A stretch of DNA of 64,000 bases from Climacium dendroides (lineage: Eukaryota; Streptophyta; Bryopsida; Hypnales; Climaciaceae). How positions within the stretch are numbered: the first letter of the stretch is position 1; the number at the start of each line of letters is the position of its first letter. Below, piece by piece: positions 36,404 through 46,251 of the stretch. Location: assembly GCA_950106755.1 (NCBI GenBank), contig OX467087.1:8064047-8128046 (forward strand), read 5' to 3'. The notes under the pieces were generated by a model. The model made no database searches and had not been told where the DNA came from. It saw nothing but the letters and a program-made list of their open reading frames with translations. The translations under genes were made by a program, and so were the position numbers.

Positions 36404-36892
36404 TCATTCTCCTCACCATTTGCTCCAATATTGCATGAATGATTGACTACTGATGCTTTTACCTTGGCCATGTGAGACAATTTTGTTCACCGTGGGAGTT
36501 CCTTTTCAAGGATGCAAAAGGGACCCCTACCTCATTGGAAAATAATAATAATATTATTATGTGATTGTTGGCGGAGTTGGACTTTGTAGAGTCAGAGTGT
36601 GGGACTTCGAAGAAAAGACTTTTTCTGGTGAAGTCAAAGTCTGGTGAAGTTCAGACCGGTAGATAGTCAGGGCCTCCTTCCACGCTGGGTGGCCGCATGA
36701 ATCTTTTTATTTATTTATTTTATTGTATCAGACAGTGAATCATTCATATTGAATTAAAGAGGAAATGGCATCTCTTGAATAAGTTAAGTTCTGAAAATTT
36801 CAGATTTGTTTGTATAGACTTGAAATTATAGGGAAATTTAAAAGAAATAGTTCAATTAGTTCACATAAAATACAAATAAGCTTAACCCTTAA

Positions 36893-37117
36893 CCCTTGAT
36901 GTACTAAGAATTTACTATTTTAAGTAGTGGACTTTGATTGAATGTTTTGTAGAAAGCATAATCTAAATGGAAAATTTTATTATAATAATTATCTTGAGTG
37001 GAGAACATTGCATTCATTGGTTTAAATAAATAAATATATAAAAATCTCCATATAAAATCTCTAAAGTTGCTGAAAAAAAACATGAGACCCAATTTGGGCT
37101 TCTTAGACACTAAAGGG
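36893..37117. mobile_element. TTAA-bounded 225-bp unit 1 of a chain
   Basis: Preceded by TTAA (36,889-36,892) and followed by TTAA (37,118-37,121). Ends are CCCTTGATGTACTAAGAA and, reverse-complemented, CCCTTTAGTGTCTAAGAA, similar allowing one indel each way. No ORF with motifs. Confidence 0.55.
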
Positions 37118-37121
37118 TTAA

Positions 37122-37326
37122 ACATTGAGGCCGACATTTTGTATCAGATGGATGATAGAGGATCTTTCTATGTAGGACAAAAGTGCAACTATTCATCCTC
37201 GGAATTTTGTAAGAAAAGGGGAGGTCTTCTAGAGTAGTTTGTCTTGCAATGAGTGCTTTTAAAATTTTTTAAGTGAATGCTTCACTCGGTCATGATTTCC
37301 AAAGTCACCCCATCGTCCTTTAAGGG
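37122..37326 (+). mobile_element. TTAA-bounded unit 2 of a chain (second TTAA family)
   Basis: Lies between TTAA at 37,118 and TTAA at 37,327. The right end CCTTTAAGGG is preserved; the left end reads ACATTGAGGCCGAC where the 23,166 copy reads ATGTCGAGGTGGAC. The body is homologous to 23,166-23,380 and, inverted, to 37,331-37,555. Confidence 0.6.
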
Positions 37327-37330
37327 TTAA

Positions 37331-37555
37331 CCCTTAGAGGATGGACTAGTAACCTTGGAAATCATCCATTTTGGTATTCTGTCAATCATTGGTGTAAAAA
37401 AAATCCAAAAGAACTCATTGGATGTCCAACTATTGTAGAAGACCTTCTTTTTTTTACACAAAATTCTAAGGATAAATAGTTGCACTTTTGTTCTACATGT
37501 AAAGATTTTTTTATCATTCATTGGGCAAAAAACAGCCGTAGCGTCATTTTTGGGG
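37331..37555 (-). mobile_element. TTAA-bounded unit 3 of a chain (second TTAA family, inverted)
   Basis: Exact TTAA on both sides (37,327-37,330 and 37,556-37,559). Ends are CCCTTAGAGGATGG and, reverse-complemented, CCCCAAAAATGACG. It is a reverse-orientation relative of unit 2 and shares one TTAA with it through GGGTTAACCC. No coding capacity. Confidence 0.7.
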
Positions 37556-37559
37556 TTAA

Positions 37560-38082
37560 TAAATTTGAAAATTTCACTATATGCATTCAAAATATTCTAG
37601 AACAACTTGGTGCTGCCTCATTTTTGTGCCACTCTTAATTAGAAAAACAATAGACCATGGTGTTAGGCCCATGATTCAAATTGCAATAAAATATTCAATC
37701 CTAGAAGTTTTTCATCTTTTCAATTTCAAGTACAAAACTGACTATGTAAGTTTCAATTCATTAGTTCAATTTGAATTATTCAAAGACTCTTGCACGACTA
37801 AAATTCAAATCAAAATCAAAGAGTTTGAATCTAATGTTGAATTTTGTATACAATTTACAAAGATCTCCATAAATTATTTCCAAACTGATATAATCTACTT
37901 ATTTAAAAATTTGGTATTCTTTTATACTAACATTGTAATAATTAAAGTACATAACAATATCGTACTATAAGAGGATTCATATAACGTGGTTCTTTAAAAT
38001 CCTCTAGATCTTTCAAAGAATCTCCAAACCAACTAATGGTACACAATGTAAAATGGGTCACAAAATTCTTCATATCCCTTAA
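37560..38082. other. AT-rich spacer
   Basis: One 129-codon plus-strand ORF (37,581-37,970) is rich in I, F, N and K with no motif, and probably arises by chance in AT-rich DNA. Confidence 0.4.
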
Positions 38083-40726
38083 CCCATAAAAGACCAAGTT
38101 GCTCGTAACATAACAATTTTTGGCAACTTACTACAAAAGGGATTAGAAATTTTATTTCTCTGAAGTTTTTACACAACATTCAACGAGGTTTTTGTGAACC
38201 ACTGTAATGGTTCACCTCTAAGATGATGGAAAATATAAAAATTATGTGTGAGATTTCAAGTTCAAAAGTGTTAGTTCATTAGATTAAACTATAACCATTA
38301 GTTAGAAGGCTTTTAATACATTAGATAGGAATCTATTTCAAAATTACAAACTAAAAATATTTAAAAGATAAGAAATACAAAAAGGGAATTGAAAACCAAG
38401 ATTAGAAGTTGAAAATAGAGCTAAATATAAATTGAAAACCAACAAAAAAAAAGAAATATGAAATGCACAAAAGAAGCCATCAAACATATAACTACTAGGA
38501 AGGCACTAACATAGTGATAGGAGTTGTTGATGATTTTGTGAATTTAGTGAAGATGCAATGTCGTACAAACTGAAGAAGTACAATTTTGCTTCTTGAGTAC
38601 TATTTTAGGTAAAAATAATAATTAAAAGGTATTTTTCAGTAAATTAAGGATGGATGAAGGTAATTAGGAGTGTGAATTAGTTGGAAAGTAGGCAAAGGTT
38701 GAATTAGGATTGGGATCTCTCTCTCTCTGGTGTGTGTGTGAGATTTTGAAAAGAAGGATGTTAGGAAGTGATGGCAAGGAGTTAGGATAGGATTAGAGCT
38801 GATTTGTCAAGTAGGTTTCCACCTTGAGGGGGGAAAGTGAAGATTGAGGAGAAATGGGGGAGAGGAAGTATGCTGCCGCGACTAGGGAAGAGCGCCAACT
38901 TTGCGGGAATCCAGCGGGAGTTTTACAACGAATTTGAGGCTGACATTTGGAGGAATGAAGCGCGTGGAAGTTAGCTTTCCAACAAGCTATGGCTCGTCCC
39001 CAACGGAGCTTGGACGAGATCACGGCAACCGATTTAGTACAAGGAGGTCTGCTACCGCGGCGAAAGGAGAGCACCAACTTTGCAGGCATCTAGTGGGAGT
39101 TCTACAGCAAGTATGAAGCTGAATTTTGGTGGGGAAGTGAAGGGTCAAGGTAGCTTTCTAGGGAGACTATTCTCAAGCCAATTGGACAAGTATAGAGATG
39201 GCAATGGCCGTTTTAGTGGCCGCTGGTCTGCTATGGGACTGAGGTGATGTTCACTCAATGTTTGTACTTGGTTGAAGTGCAATTTTGATTGCAAGTTTTA
39301 TGGAATTGTTGGTTGTTTTTGGATTATGTGGGTGGTGAGCTTTATGGACAAATCGGGGTGAATGTAGAAGTACTCACTTAAGATTTAAGAGACATGTAAA
39401 AGAAGAGAAGGTGGAAAGAGAGTGGGGTTGAAGGTTTTGGATGGGATTAATGTGTGCTGGAATTTCTCAATTAGGGCTCAAATCTAGCCCTTGGAGCTCT
39501 CAATTGCACTTTTGAGCTCAACTTTCACCTAGGAACATACCCTAATTCACAAGGTTGGTTAGGGAAAGAATCTAAGGAGGTTTTAAGGCAATTGGGTAGA
39601 GAAGATGTGCGGGAATAAATTTGAGATGCCAATTTTACCCATTTTGAGCCCTAAGTGGAGGTTTTTAAGTGCCATTTTGACTTAGGAGGATGCTACAACT
39701 TCGTCGGTGATGTTTTAGAATATTTAGAGAGTGTCATTGGACCTTTGAGGGAGTTGGTCAAGCTACCCTTTTCCCACCTAACCTCATACACATGAAAATT
39801 GGATGAAAAAAAACTTGATAGAGTCCATTGCTTGGAGGCGTTAGTTAGAGGTCCCATACACTCCTCCCGGCCCAACCTTGTGGATGCATTTTGCCTCACG
39901 GTGAAATTCACTCACAGTTTTTCTTTAGGGTCCAACAATTTTCATAACTTTTGACTACATGGTTAAAAAGTTATTATATAACATTTAGTTTGTTTCTCAA
40001 CTCGAGTAGCTTGGACATATTTGTTAAAATCACTTTGTTTAGAAAAAATAAATCGGACTTTGTTTTTTACATTTTTATATATTTGAAAATCTTTGAATCA
40101 TTCCATTTTGATTGATCACAAAAAAGTTATGAGGAATTTTAGTTTGCAGATGGCTATGGATTCTGTATTCTAAAATAAACTCTGAAGTCTTTTATTTTAT
40201 TCAATTTCCAATATTTTTTGGAAAAAAACAAACCATAGGATGTAGATTGTTTATTATAGCATTACAACCATTGGAACTGACATTTTTCAATTCCATAACT
40301 AAATTACTAACAATTTAGTATTTTGAATCATTCTTTACTTCTTTCCACTTATGATTTTTTTCCTATATGTTGTACAATTCCAAATGATCTAAAATTTTTC
40401 AAGCATGTAGCCAATTTGCCTTGAAGAATGAATCCAAAGAGTTTTCACCATTTTTGACATTTCTTCATACAAATGTGACCTTGTGAAGTGTAGCTGCCCA
40501 ATTACTTGTAGGGCCCCCAAAATGATTTTTTTCAATTCAAATGCTAATATTTTGCAATCTACACAGTGGAAATTTCTGAAATTTTTTCAAATTTTTTTCA
40601 AACAATCATATTACAAATCCCTATGATTTAATATGTCAAAAAAAATTCCCCTAAAATTTGATACTTGAACTAGAAATGGCAATTTTGAAGCATTTCGGTG
40701 AAAACATAGATAAGGAACTTTAGGGG
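38083..40726 (+). mobile_element. TTAA family member C (2.64 kb) with nested insertion
   Basis: TTAA at 38,079-38,082, then CCCATAAAAGACCAAG; the other end is AACTTTAGGGG followed by TTAA at 40,727-40,730. The outer parts (38,083-38,180 and 39,910-40,726) are collinear with members A, B and E; the middle 1.7 kb is foreign. Confidence 0.7.
38180..39910. repeat. Foreign 1.7-kb segment inside TTAA member C, with ~180-bp tandem units
   Basis: Absent from members A and E. Two GC-richer tandem units (about 38,866-39,047 and 39,048-39,230) share GCTACCGCG-like, AGCRCCAACTTTGC-like and GGAAGTTAGCTTTC-like blocks, and a third unit starts with GGTCTGCTATGGG. A (CT)n-(GT)n microsatellite lies at about 38,717-38,742. 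No terminal repeat or protein motif was recognised; it may be retroelement-derived. Confidence 0.5.
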
Positions 40727-40782
40727 TTAAAGGATCCCCCAAATTAGATAATGGTGCACAATGTAAAATAGGTCAAAACATT

Positions 40783-41109
40783 TTATTTATTCGAGTGCAT
40801 TGCTCCTAAAAGATATATGTGTCTTGCAATTGCCATTTGCAATTGTTCACCATCATTTTGAGATGGACTTTGCACTATTTGTTGTGCATATCTGATATCA
40901 TGATGTCTCCATAAAACAATTGACTCATCAATAATATCATTCCTATCAATGATGATATTCTGGAGTAAACAACATACTACTATCAAGCTTGAAATCCTTT
41001 TAAGATCAAGATTTGTAATAGGATTTCGAAGAGGCTTCCACATTCCTTTAAGGATCCCAAAAGCAAGTTCTATTACCATACGTGATGAAAAGTTGGCACT
41101 AATAAACAA
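40783..41109 (-). pseudogene. PIF/Harbinger-type transposase C-terminal fragment
   Basis: A 108-codon frame reading S-S-R-M-V-I-E-L-A-F-G-I-L-K-G-M-W-K-P-L, then I-V-V-C-C-L-L-Q-N-I-I-I. This matches the pattern R-x-V-(I/V)-E-x-A-F-G-x-L-K-x-R(W) ... C-(x)-L-H-N that ends the DDE_4 nuclease of PIF/Harbinger (HARBI1-like) transposases, and includes the E of the catalytic triad. The rest of the catalytic domain upstream (41.1-41.5 kb) is broken by stops. The product is inactive as it stands. Confidence 0.65.
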
Positions 41110-41810
41110 AAAAATTGTTGGAATTGCTCTGAATCATCACACATCACTAGGGATCAAATATTGATCCCACAAGTGAATTGAATGTGGCTTGATATAGTGT
41201 AGACTACAATTGATCCAAATTTTTTTTTTGCCATGTTTTTCAACAAAAACTTGTTGAAACAATGCATTGCATTCTATAATTGAATGCAAAATTGATAATT
41301 CTTCTCCTTTTATTTATTTTTTGCTTTGAATGCCTCACACTTGATACTCTTGGGGACATTCCTTGATTCCTCTCAAGCATCCCTTAGCTAGCTAGTTATA
41401 CCATTGTCCCAACTGATGCATTTACAACCCCACCACTACAAGTGCTGCTTTAATGTCTGATTCATCTATATTTCACAAGATTCACATAAACAAATACAAA
41501 ATTGAATTAGCCATACATTCAAATCATGCATTGGTATATAGTAAAAATCTGAGTGCTTTATAATAAAAAAAAATGGCATATATGATGAAATAAGTATTGA
41601 ACTAGATATTAAAGTTGATATCAACATGCACTAAAAATTAATACAAATAAAAACCAAAAGGAAACATGATTGATTAAAAAAATATGAAGAATGCACGTAC
41701 TAAGTTTGAATGTTATTTTGCTTAAAAAAAATTTAATTGTATCATAATAAAATATAATCAATCTTGTAAATTAATATATGTATATGAGTAAAAAAATAGG
41801 TATTACACGC

Positions 41811-41815
<5 letters not shown>

Positions 41816-41848
<33 letters not shown>
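41816..41848. repeat. (AT)n microsatellite
   Basis: About 16 uninterrupted AT dinucleotides, likely polymorphic in length. Confidence 0.95.
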
Positions 41849-41851
<3 letters not shown>

Positions 41852-41889
41852 GTTCGAAAACAATTCGTAAGTGAATATTTTAAGTAGTA

Positions 41890-42800
41890 AAGTCACACAT
41901 GAAGTAGTGATTTAATTTATCGCCTATTTGAAAGCGCATTGCTAATTGTTTTGTGGCATCACTTAAGCTCAATAAGGCATCCGCATGAGCCTTGTTGGTG
42001 TTACTAGCACTCTCTAGTTGCTCACACTCAAGCCTCATTAAATTAGAGTAGTGTGCTTCTTCAAATTGTAACTTTTATTTGTCCAATTCCATAATTACTC
42101 TATGACGTATATCTTCACAATTGGGTCTTGAACTTATCGCTTCTACAAACTCAAGTTTGGTTTTATCCATTGATGCCAATGCACCATCTATAGCCTTCAT
42201 GGATAAATGTCATTTTTTATAGAATAATTCATGGATGATTCACCATTCTCTGCAACATAGAAAGATATATTTAAAAAAAATTCAATGCAATAGTAAAACA
42301 TACAAAAACAATCATGACATAATGATAAAAATGTAAAAAGGTGAAAAACATACTAATAGATAGAGACATGGTACCAATGTCAAGTCGAAGGTCTCCTGGA
42401 TCTATAACAATAGAGATACTTGGGTACCATTCCAATAAGGTAAGGTACACAACCTCATCCAATGAAGCTCGTGGAAACCCCCTCTCAAGATTTTTTTTCT
42501 CCAACGGGCTCATTGCAAAATAACTTTTCTAACCAAAGAGAATTTTTTTTCATAATCATAAATTTTTTTGAAGTTTGGAGAGAGTTGCTCCCATTTGTCT
42601 TGAAATTGGTGGTCATTGCGATGAACACCTTTCTCCCATAAATCATCAGCCATGGCCTTCCATCTTTTTGGTATTATGGTCATTTGAAAGTGTTGAATTT
42701 TGGTAGGTCCATATTTCTTGAAGTCCAATCTCTTGGCATGACATAAACTTAAAGTATGTGCTAAAGACCATCTCCCAAATGTGTACAATCTACCATCCAC
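41890..42800 (-). pseudogene. Myb/trihelix-type accessory ORF of a PIF/Harbinger element, decayed
   Basis: The first frame (42,800-42,510) gives R-W-K-A-M-A-D-D-L-W, F-Q-D-K-W-E-Q-L-S-P-N-F-K-K-I-Y-D-Y-E-K-K, the W..W..L trihelix/Myb-SANT-like pattern common to plant Harbinger ORF1 proteins. After a +1/-1 frame change near 42,515 the reading continues (M-S-P-L-E-K-K-N-L-E-R-G-F-P-R), and a further stretch to about 41,890 is open apart from one in-frame stop and predicts a coiled coil. It lies on the same strand as the transposase fragment at 40.8 kb. Together they suggest one dead PIF/Harbinger copy; its terminal repeats were not found. Confidence 0.55.
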
Positions 42801-43153
42801 TCCTCCTTGAGTTTCTCTAGTTCCACATGGATGTCAAATTCCAACTAATGCTCAGGATGTATGGACTTAAGGTTTCGATTGAGATGCACAGGAATTCTTT
42901 GAGATCCCATTTTCTACATAAAAAAAATAAGTATTGTATATTGATTATGAAAAACAATTATTTTTTTTCATAATATCAAATTAGAATTATGCTTTTTAAA
43001 ACTTAAGCTTAATTTGTTGTACTCAAGTGAGATTCAAAGTAATCCTAATTATAATAAAGGAAGAATTTGATTGTTGCTTTTTTATAATAGTATGTTGTTG
43101 TATTTTTATTTTAACACAAATGAAACATAATTTCATTGCAAAGGAAATAACAT

Positions 43154-43530
43154 TCCCCCTAAAAGATTTTGACTATGTCGTGGACTATGTTTTCATCAAA
43201 GATGCTCCAAAACTACCATTTCTAGTACAAGTATCAAATTTTAAAATGAAAACATTTCTAAACACAAGTAATTATAGGATCTTGTAGTACATTGGTTTGA
43301 AAAGATGTGGAAAAAATTTCAGAAATTTCCATTGTGTAGATTGTAAGATATTAGCGTTTGAATTGGAAAAAATCATTTTTTTTTGCCCTAGGAGTAACCA
43401 AGTAGCTACACTTCACAAGGTCACATTTGTATGAAGAAATGTCAAAAATGGTGGAAACTCTTTGGATTCATTCTTCAAGGCAAGTTGGCTACATGCTTCA
43501 AAAATTTTAGATCATTTGGCATTGTACAGT
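43154..43530 (-). mobile_element. TTAA family member D, truncated, inverted
   Basis: Starts CCCCCTAAAAGATTTTGACT on the plus strand, equivalent to the 3' end of members A, B, C and E in reverse. It follows them for about 375 bases (to the GTACAATTCC-like block) and then stops. No TTAA remains at the preserved end. Confidence 0.55.
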
Positions 43531-43539
43531 ACAAAAATC

Positions 43540-44700
43540 CTTATAATTAAATCCAAGAAAAAACACAAATTCAAGAGAATGAGAAGATGGCAAGAAAGCC
43601 TATTCTTACTATATTCTAAATCTTATTCTCCAATTATTGATTGAAGGCCAAATTCCAAAATTGTTGCCATAAAGGAATTTTGAAGTGCACTAGGCCTTGA
43701 GGACTTACTGTGAAGTCCTAACTTCCAATTTCAAGCTCTCTACTAATGAGATTTTTGAGAATTTGGTAGGAATTGAAACATAAAGAGACTTGGACCTAAG
43801 TTATGTGTCTCATAGAAGAATGTTCCTTTTTGTAAGTCTATATTGGTTTGAGAATTCTATAGTATCTCAACAAAAACCTTTAGTCATTGTCATTTGACAT
43901 TGATATTACTTTCACTTTGCAATACCACATTAGATGCAACTTTCATATGAACCTCATACTTTGAGAGTCTCATAACATTCTTACTAGTTACCATTTTAAA
44001 AAAAATACTATTTTATAAAATCTTTTTTTTATTTTTTACTTTTTAACTTTTGAATTTTTATATTTAAAACAAGGATTCAAAAACATTCTTTAAATTGCAA
44101 CTTTTCAGAAGTTATTACTTTTTGAAATTTATTGAAATTGCACAACATTTCAAGTTTATACAATGAAATTATTTGACAATTAATTACATTAGACATTGGG
44201 CTTCTTTTTGAGATAACCACCATTCTAAAACAATGACCAACAAGCTACTTTTTTTCATTTTTTAAAAAGTGCCAAAGTCGCAATATAAAATGTTATAGTG
44301 GTGCTCCAAATTTCAACATTCATCCACATACTAGATAGAAAATATCACATTAGCACATATCACATGTCTATAATTTTATTTTCATCCACAATCTGGTGAT
44401 TTCATCCAATTTTTAAAAAAATTCAAAGTGTTTTGGTGATTCCATCCAAATTTTTTATTTTTTATTTTTTTCATTTTTTAGTCAATTTTTTTTTCCTGGT
44501 GCAATCTGGCACCAGAAAGCCTTGATGCCATGATGGTTGAAAGGCAGAGTCACCAGTGTGAAAAGCACCCTTCCTCGAAGGGAAGAGACACGGAAGCCCT
44601 AATTCCGAAACCCAGACTGCGTTCAAGCTGCCCACCATCCCGTGCGCACTTCCTTTGCACCTCGCTGTCTGCAATCGCGCCTCGTCCACTCCGCTTTCGA
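43540..44700. other. AT-rich spacer upstream of TIM10
   Basis: No gene seen. Duplicated strings (GGTGATTTCATCCAATTTTT-like, about 44,395-44,450). The last about 200 bases become GC-rich and are probably the TIM10 promoter and 5' UTR; antisense ORFs of 74-113 codons there are shadows. Confidence 0.45.
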
Positions 44701-44705
44701 TCGCC

Positions 44706-46251
44706 ATGGCCTCCAAAACTGGCGCCTCTGCCGTTGACAGAGAACAGGCACCCCCTCCCCTCCCCTCTATCCACTTTAATTTATTTATTTTTTGTATCTT
44801 TGATCTTCGCATTGCGTTGAATTCTACTTTGGTGGTCAGTCAGTCGGTGGAGACAAAGCATAACTCCTGAGGGATGGGTGGTTGTCTGGGGTGTCAGATC
44901 TTCGGTATGGCGCAGCAGGAGATGGAGTACAGAGTCGACCTCTTTAACAAGTCGGGAGCAATTTGAACCTTTGCCTTGGTTGTTGCTTTTTCTGATTGTT
45001 TGCAGAGGGATGTTTTAGGGTTTGGGAACTGGTGGGGCTGATGTGGGGCTCTTGGAATTGGAGATCCTGATGTTGGGGTTGTTGGATCGTGCAGGCTTAC
45101 GCAAACGTGCTTCGACAAGTGTGTGGAAAGAAAGTGAGTTGCGTTGATGTTATGTAGCTAATGTGCAATTCTCTTTCTTTTTTGTTTTTAGGGGGTAGGG
45201 TATATGAACTGGTGGAGGTTGAATGAATTAGGGGGTTTTGCCGCCTTTTTTTTTAATTAAGTGAGGTTCAGCTGGGTGCCACTTAGCAGGTTGTTGTTGT
45301 AAGACAACGAACCTATAGCTTATGTAGTGATATTAGCGGTCGCATACTTAAGACATATGTTCACAGCGTGACTTACTTAGAAAGCGATTATCCGAGGGAA
45401 ATGGTACAGAAGAAGTGGTAGTTAAATCTCCTGTGAGCATCGATTCTACCTTCAATCGGGAATAATTCAATGTATCAGAGGTCGATATTTCTGACTTCGA
45501 TACAGAGTCTGTTTAGTAGATGAATTGTGTAACATTTGTGTTGACGATGACGAGGTTATGGCGTGATGTAGGTATAAGGAAGCCGATTTGAACGTGGGAG
45601 AAAATAGCTGCATCGATCGTTGCGTTTCCAAGTACTGGCAGGTACGTGCTGCTGAAACACAACTCCCTGGAAATTCAGTGGAATTCTAGACCTATTTGCA
45701 TCTGGAAGGTTGGGACTCCATTCCCGTGGCTTTCAGCTTGGTTTTTTTGTGGAACTTGTCCCCTTTTTTGAGAGGGTTTCAGAACCTCTCAAATGTAATA
45801 TGTATTATTTGGATACTGTATGAAAAAGTTATGAATCTTTGGTCCCAATCATCCATGAGTATTGCATCTATGACTCATCTCAGGAAGCATCTTTGACTTG
45901 GATAGAATCTAGGATGTATCATATCTCACAAGTCATGTGTTTGGATGACACTGGCATTATATATGGCGACAGGAAAGCGTCCCTACGTTTATAAGTTCCC
46001 TACCTTAATCATCTTAATTGTGAGTTTGATTGAGCATGATTAGTGTGGTAACTCAAGAACGTGGATTGAACCTTTTCATGTCATTTACTAGGTGGATAGT
46101 AGAAAACGGATTGTTTCTCACTTTCATTATCTTTAAGCTCTACTGTTGTGGAACTCAGTTTCAGGGAACTAATGCTTAGACTTTCTATTTGATCCAGGTG
46201 ACTGGCATTGTGGGACAAATGCTAGGATCAAATAGGCCACCCATGGGTTAA
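44706..46251 (+). CDS. TIM10: Mitochondrial small Tim chaperone TIM10 (5 exons)
   Basis: Intermembrane-space chaperone that, with Tim9, escorts hydrophobic carrier precursors to the TIM22 inner-membrane translocase. Exons: 44706-44747, 44898-44950, 45095-45133, 45572-45641, 46198-46251; 258 nt, 85 aa. The twin C-x3-C motifs are C37-F-D-K-C41 and C58-I-D-R-C62. The conserved M-A-Q-Q-E-M-E-Y-R-V lies at 18-27 and K-Y-W-Q-V-T-G-I-V-G-Q at 65-75, all typical of plant TIM10. Phases match at all four junctions. Introns 2-4 are GT-AG. Intron 1 would be GC-AG (CAG|GCACCC...GTCAG|ATC); it is chosen because it yields V-D-R-E-Q-I-F-G-M-A-Q, matching the family N-terminus. An alternative start at 44,874 gives a 79-residue form with M-G-G-C-L-G-C-Q ahead of I-F-G-M. 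Confidence 0.9.
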
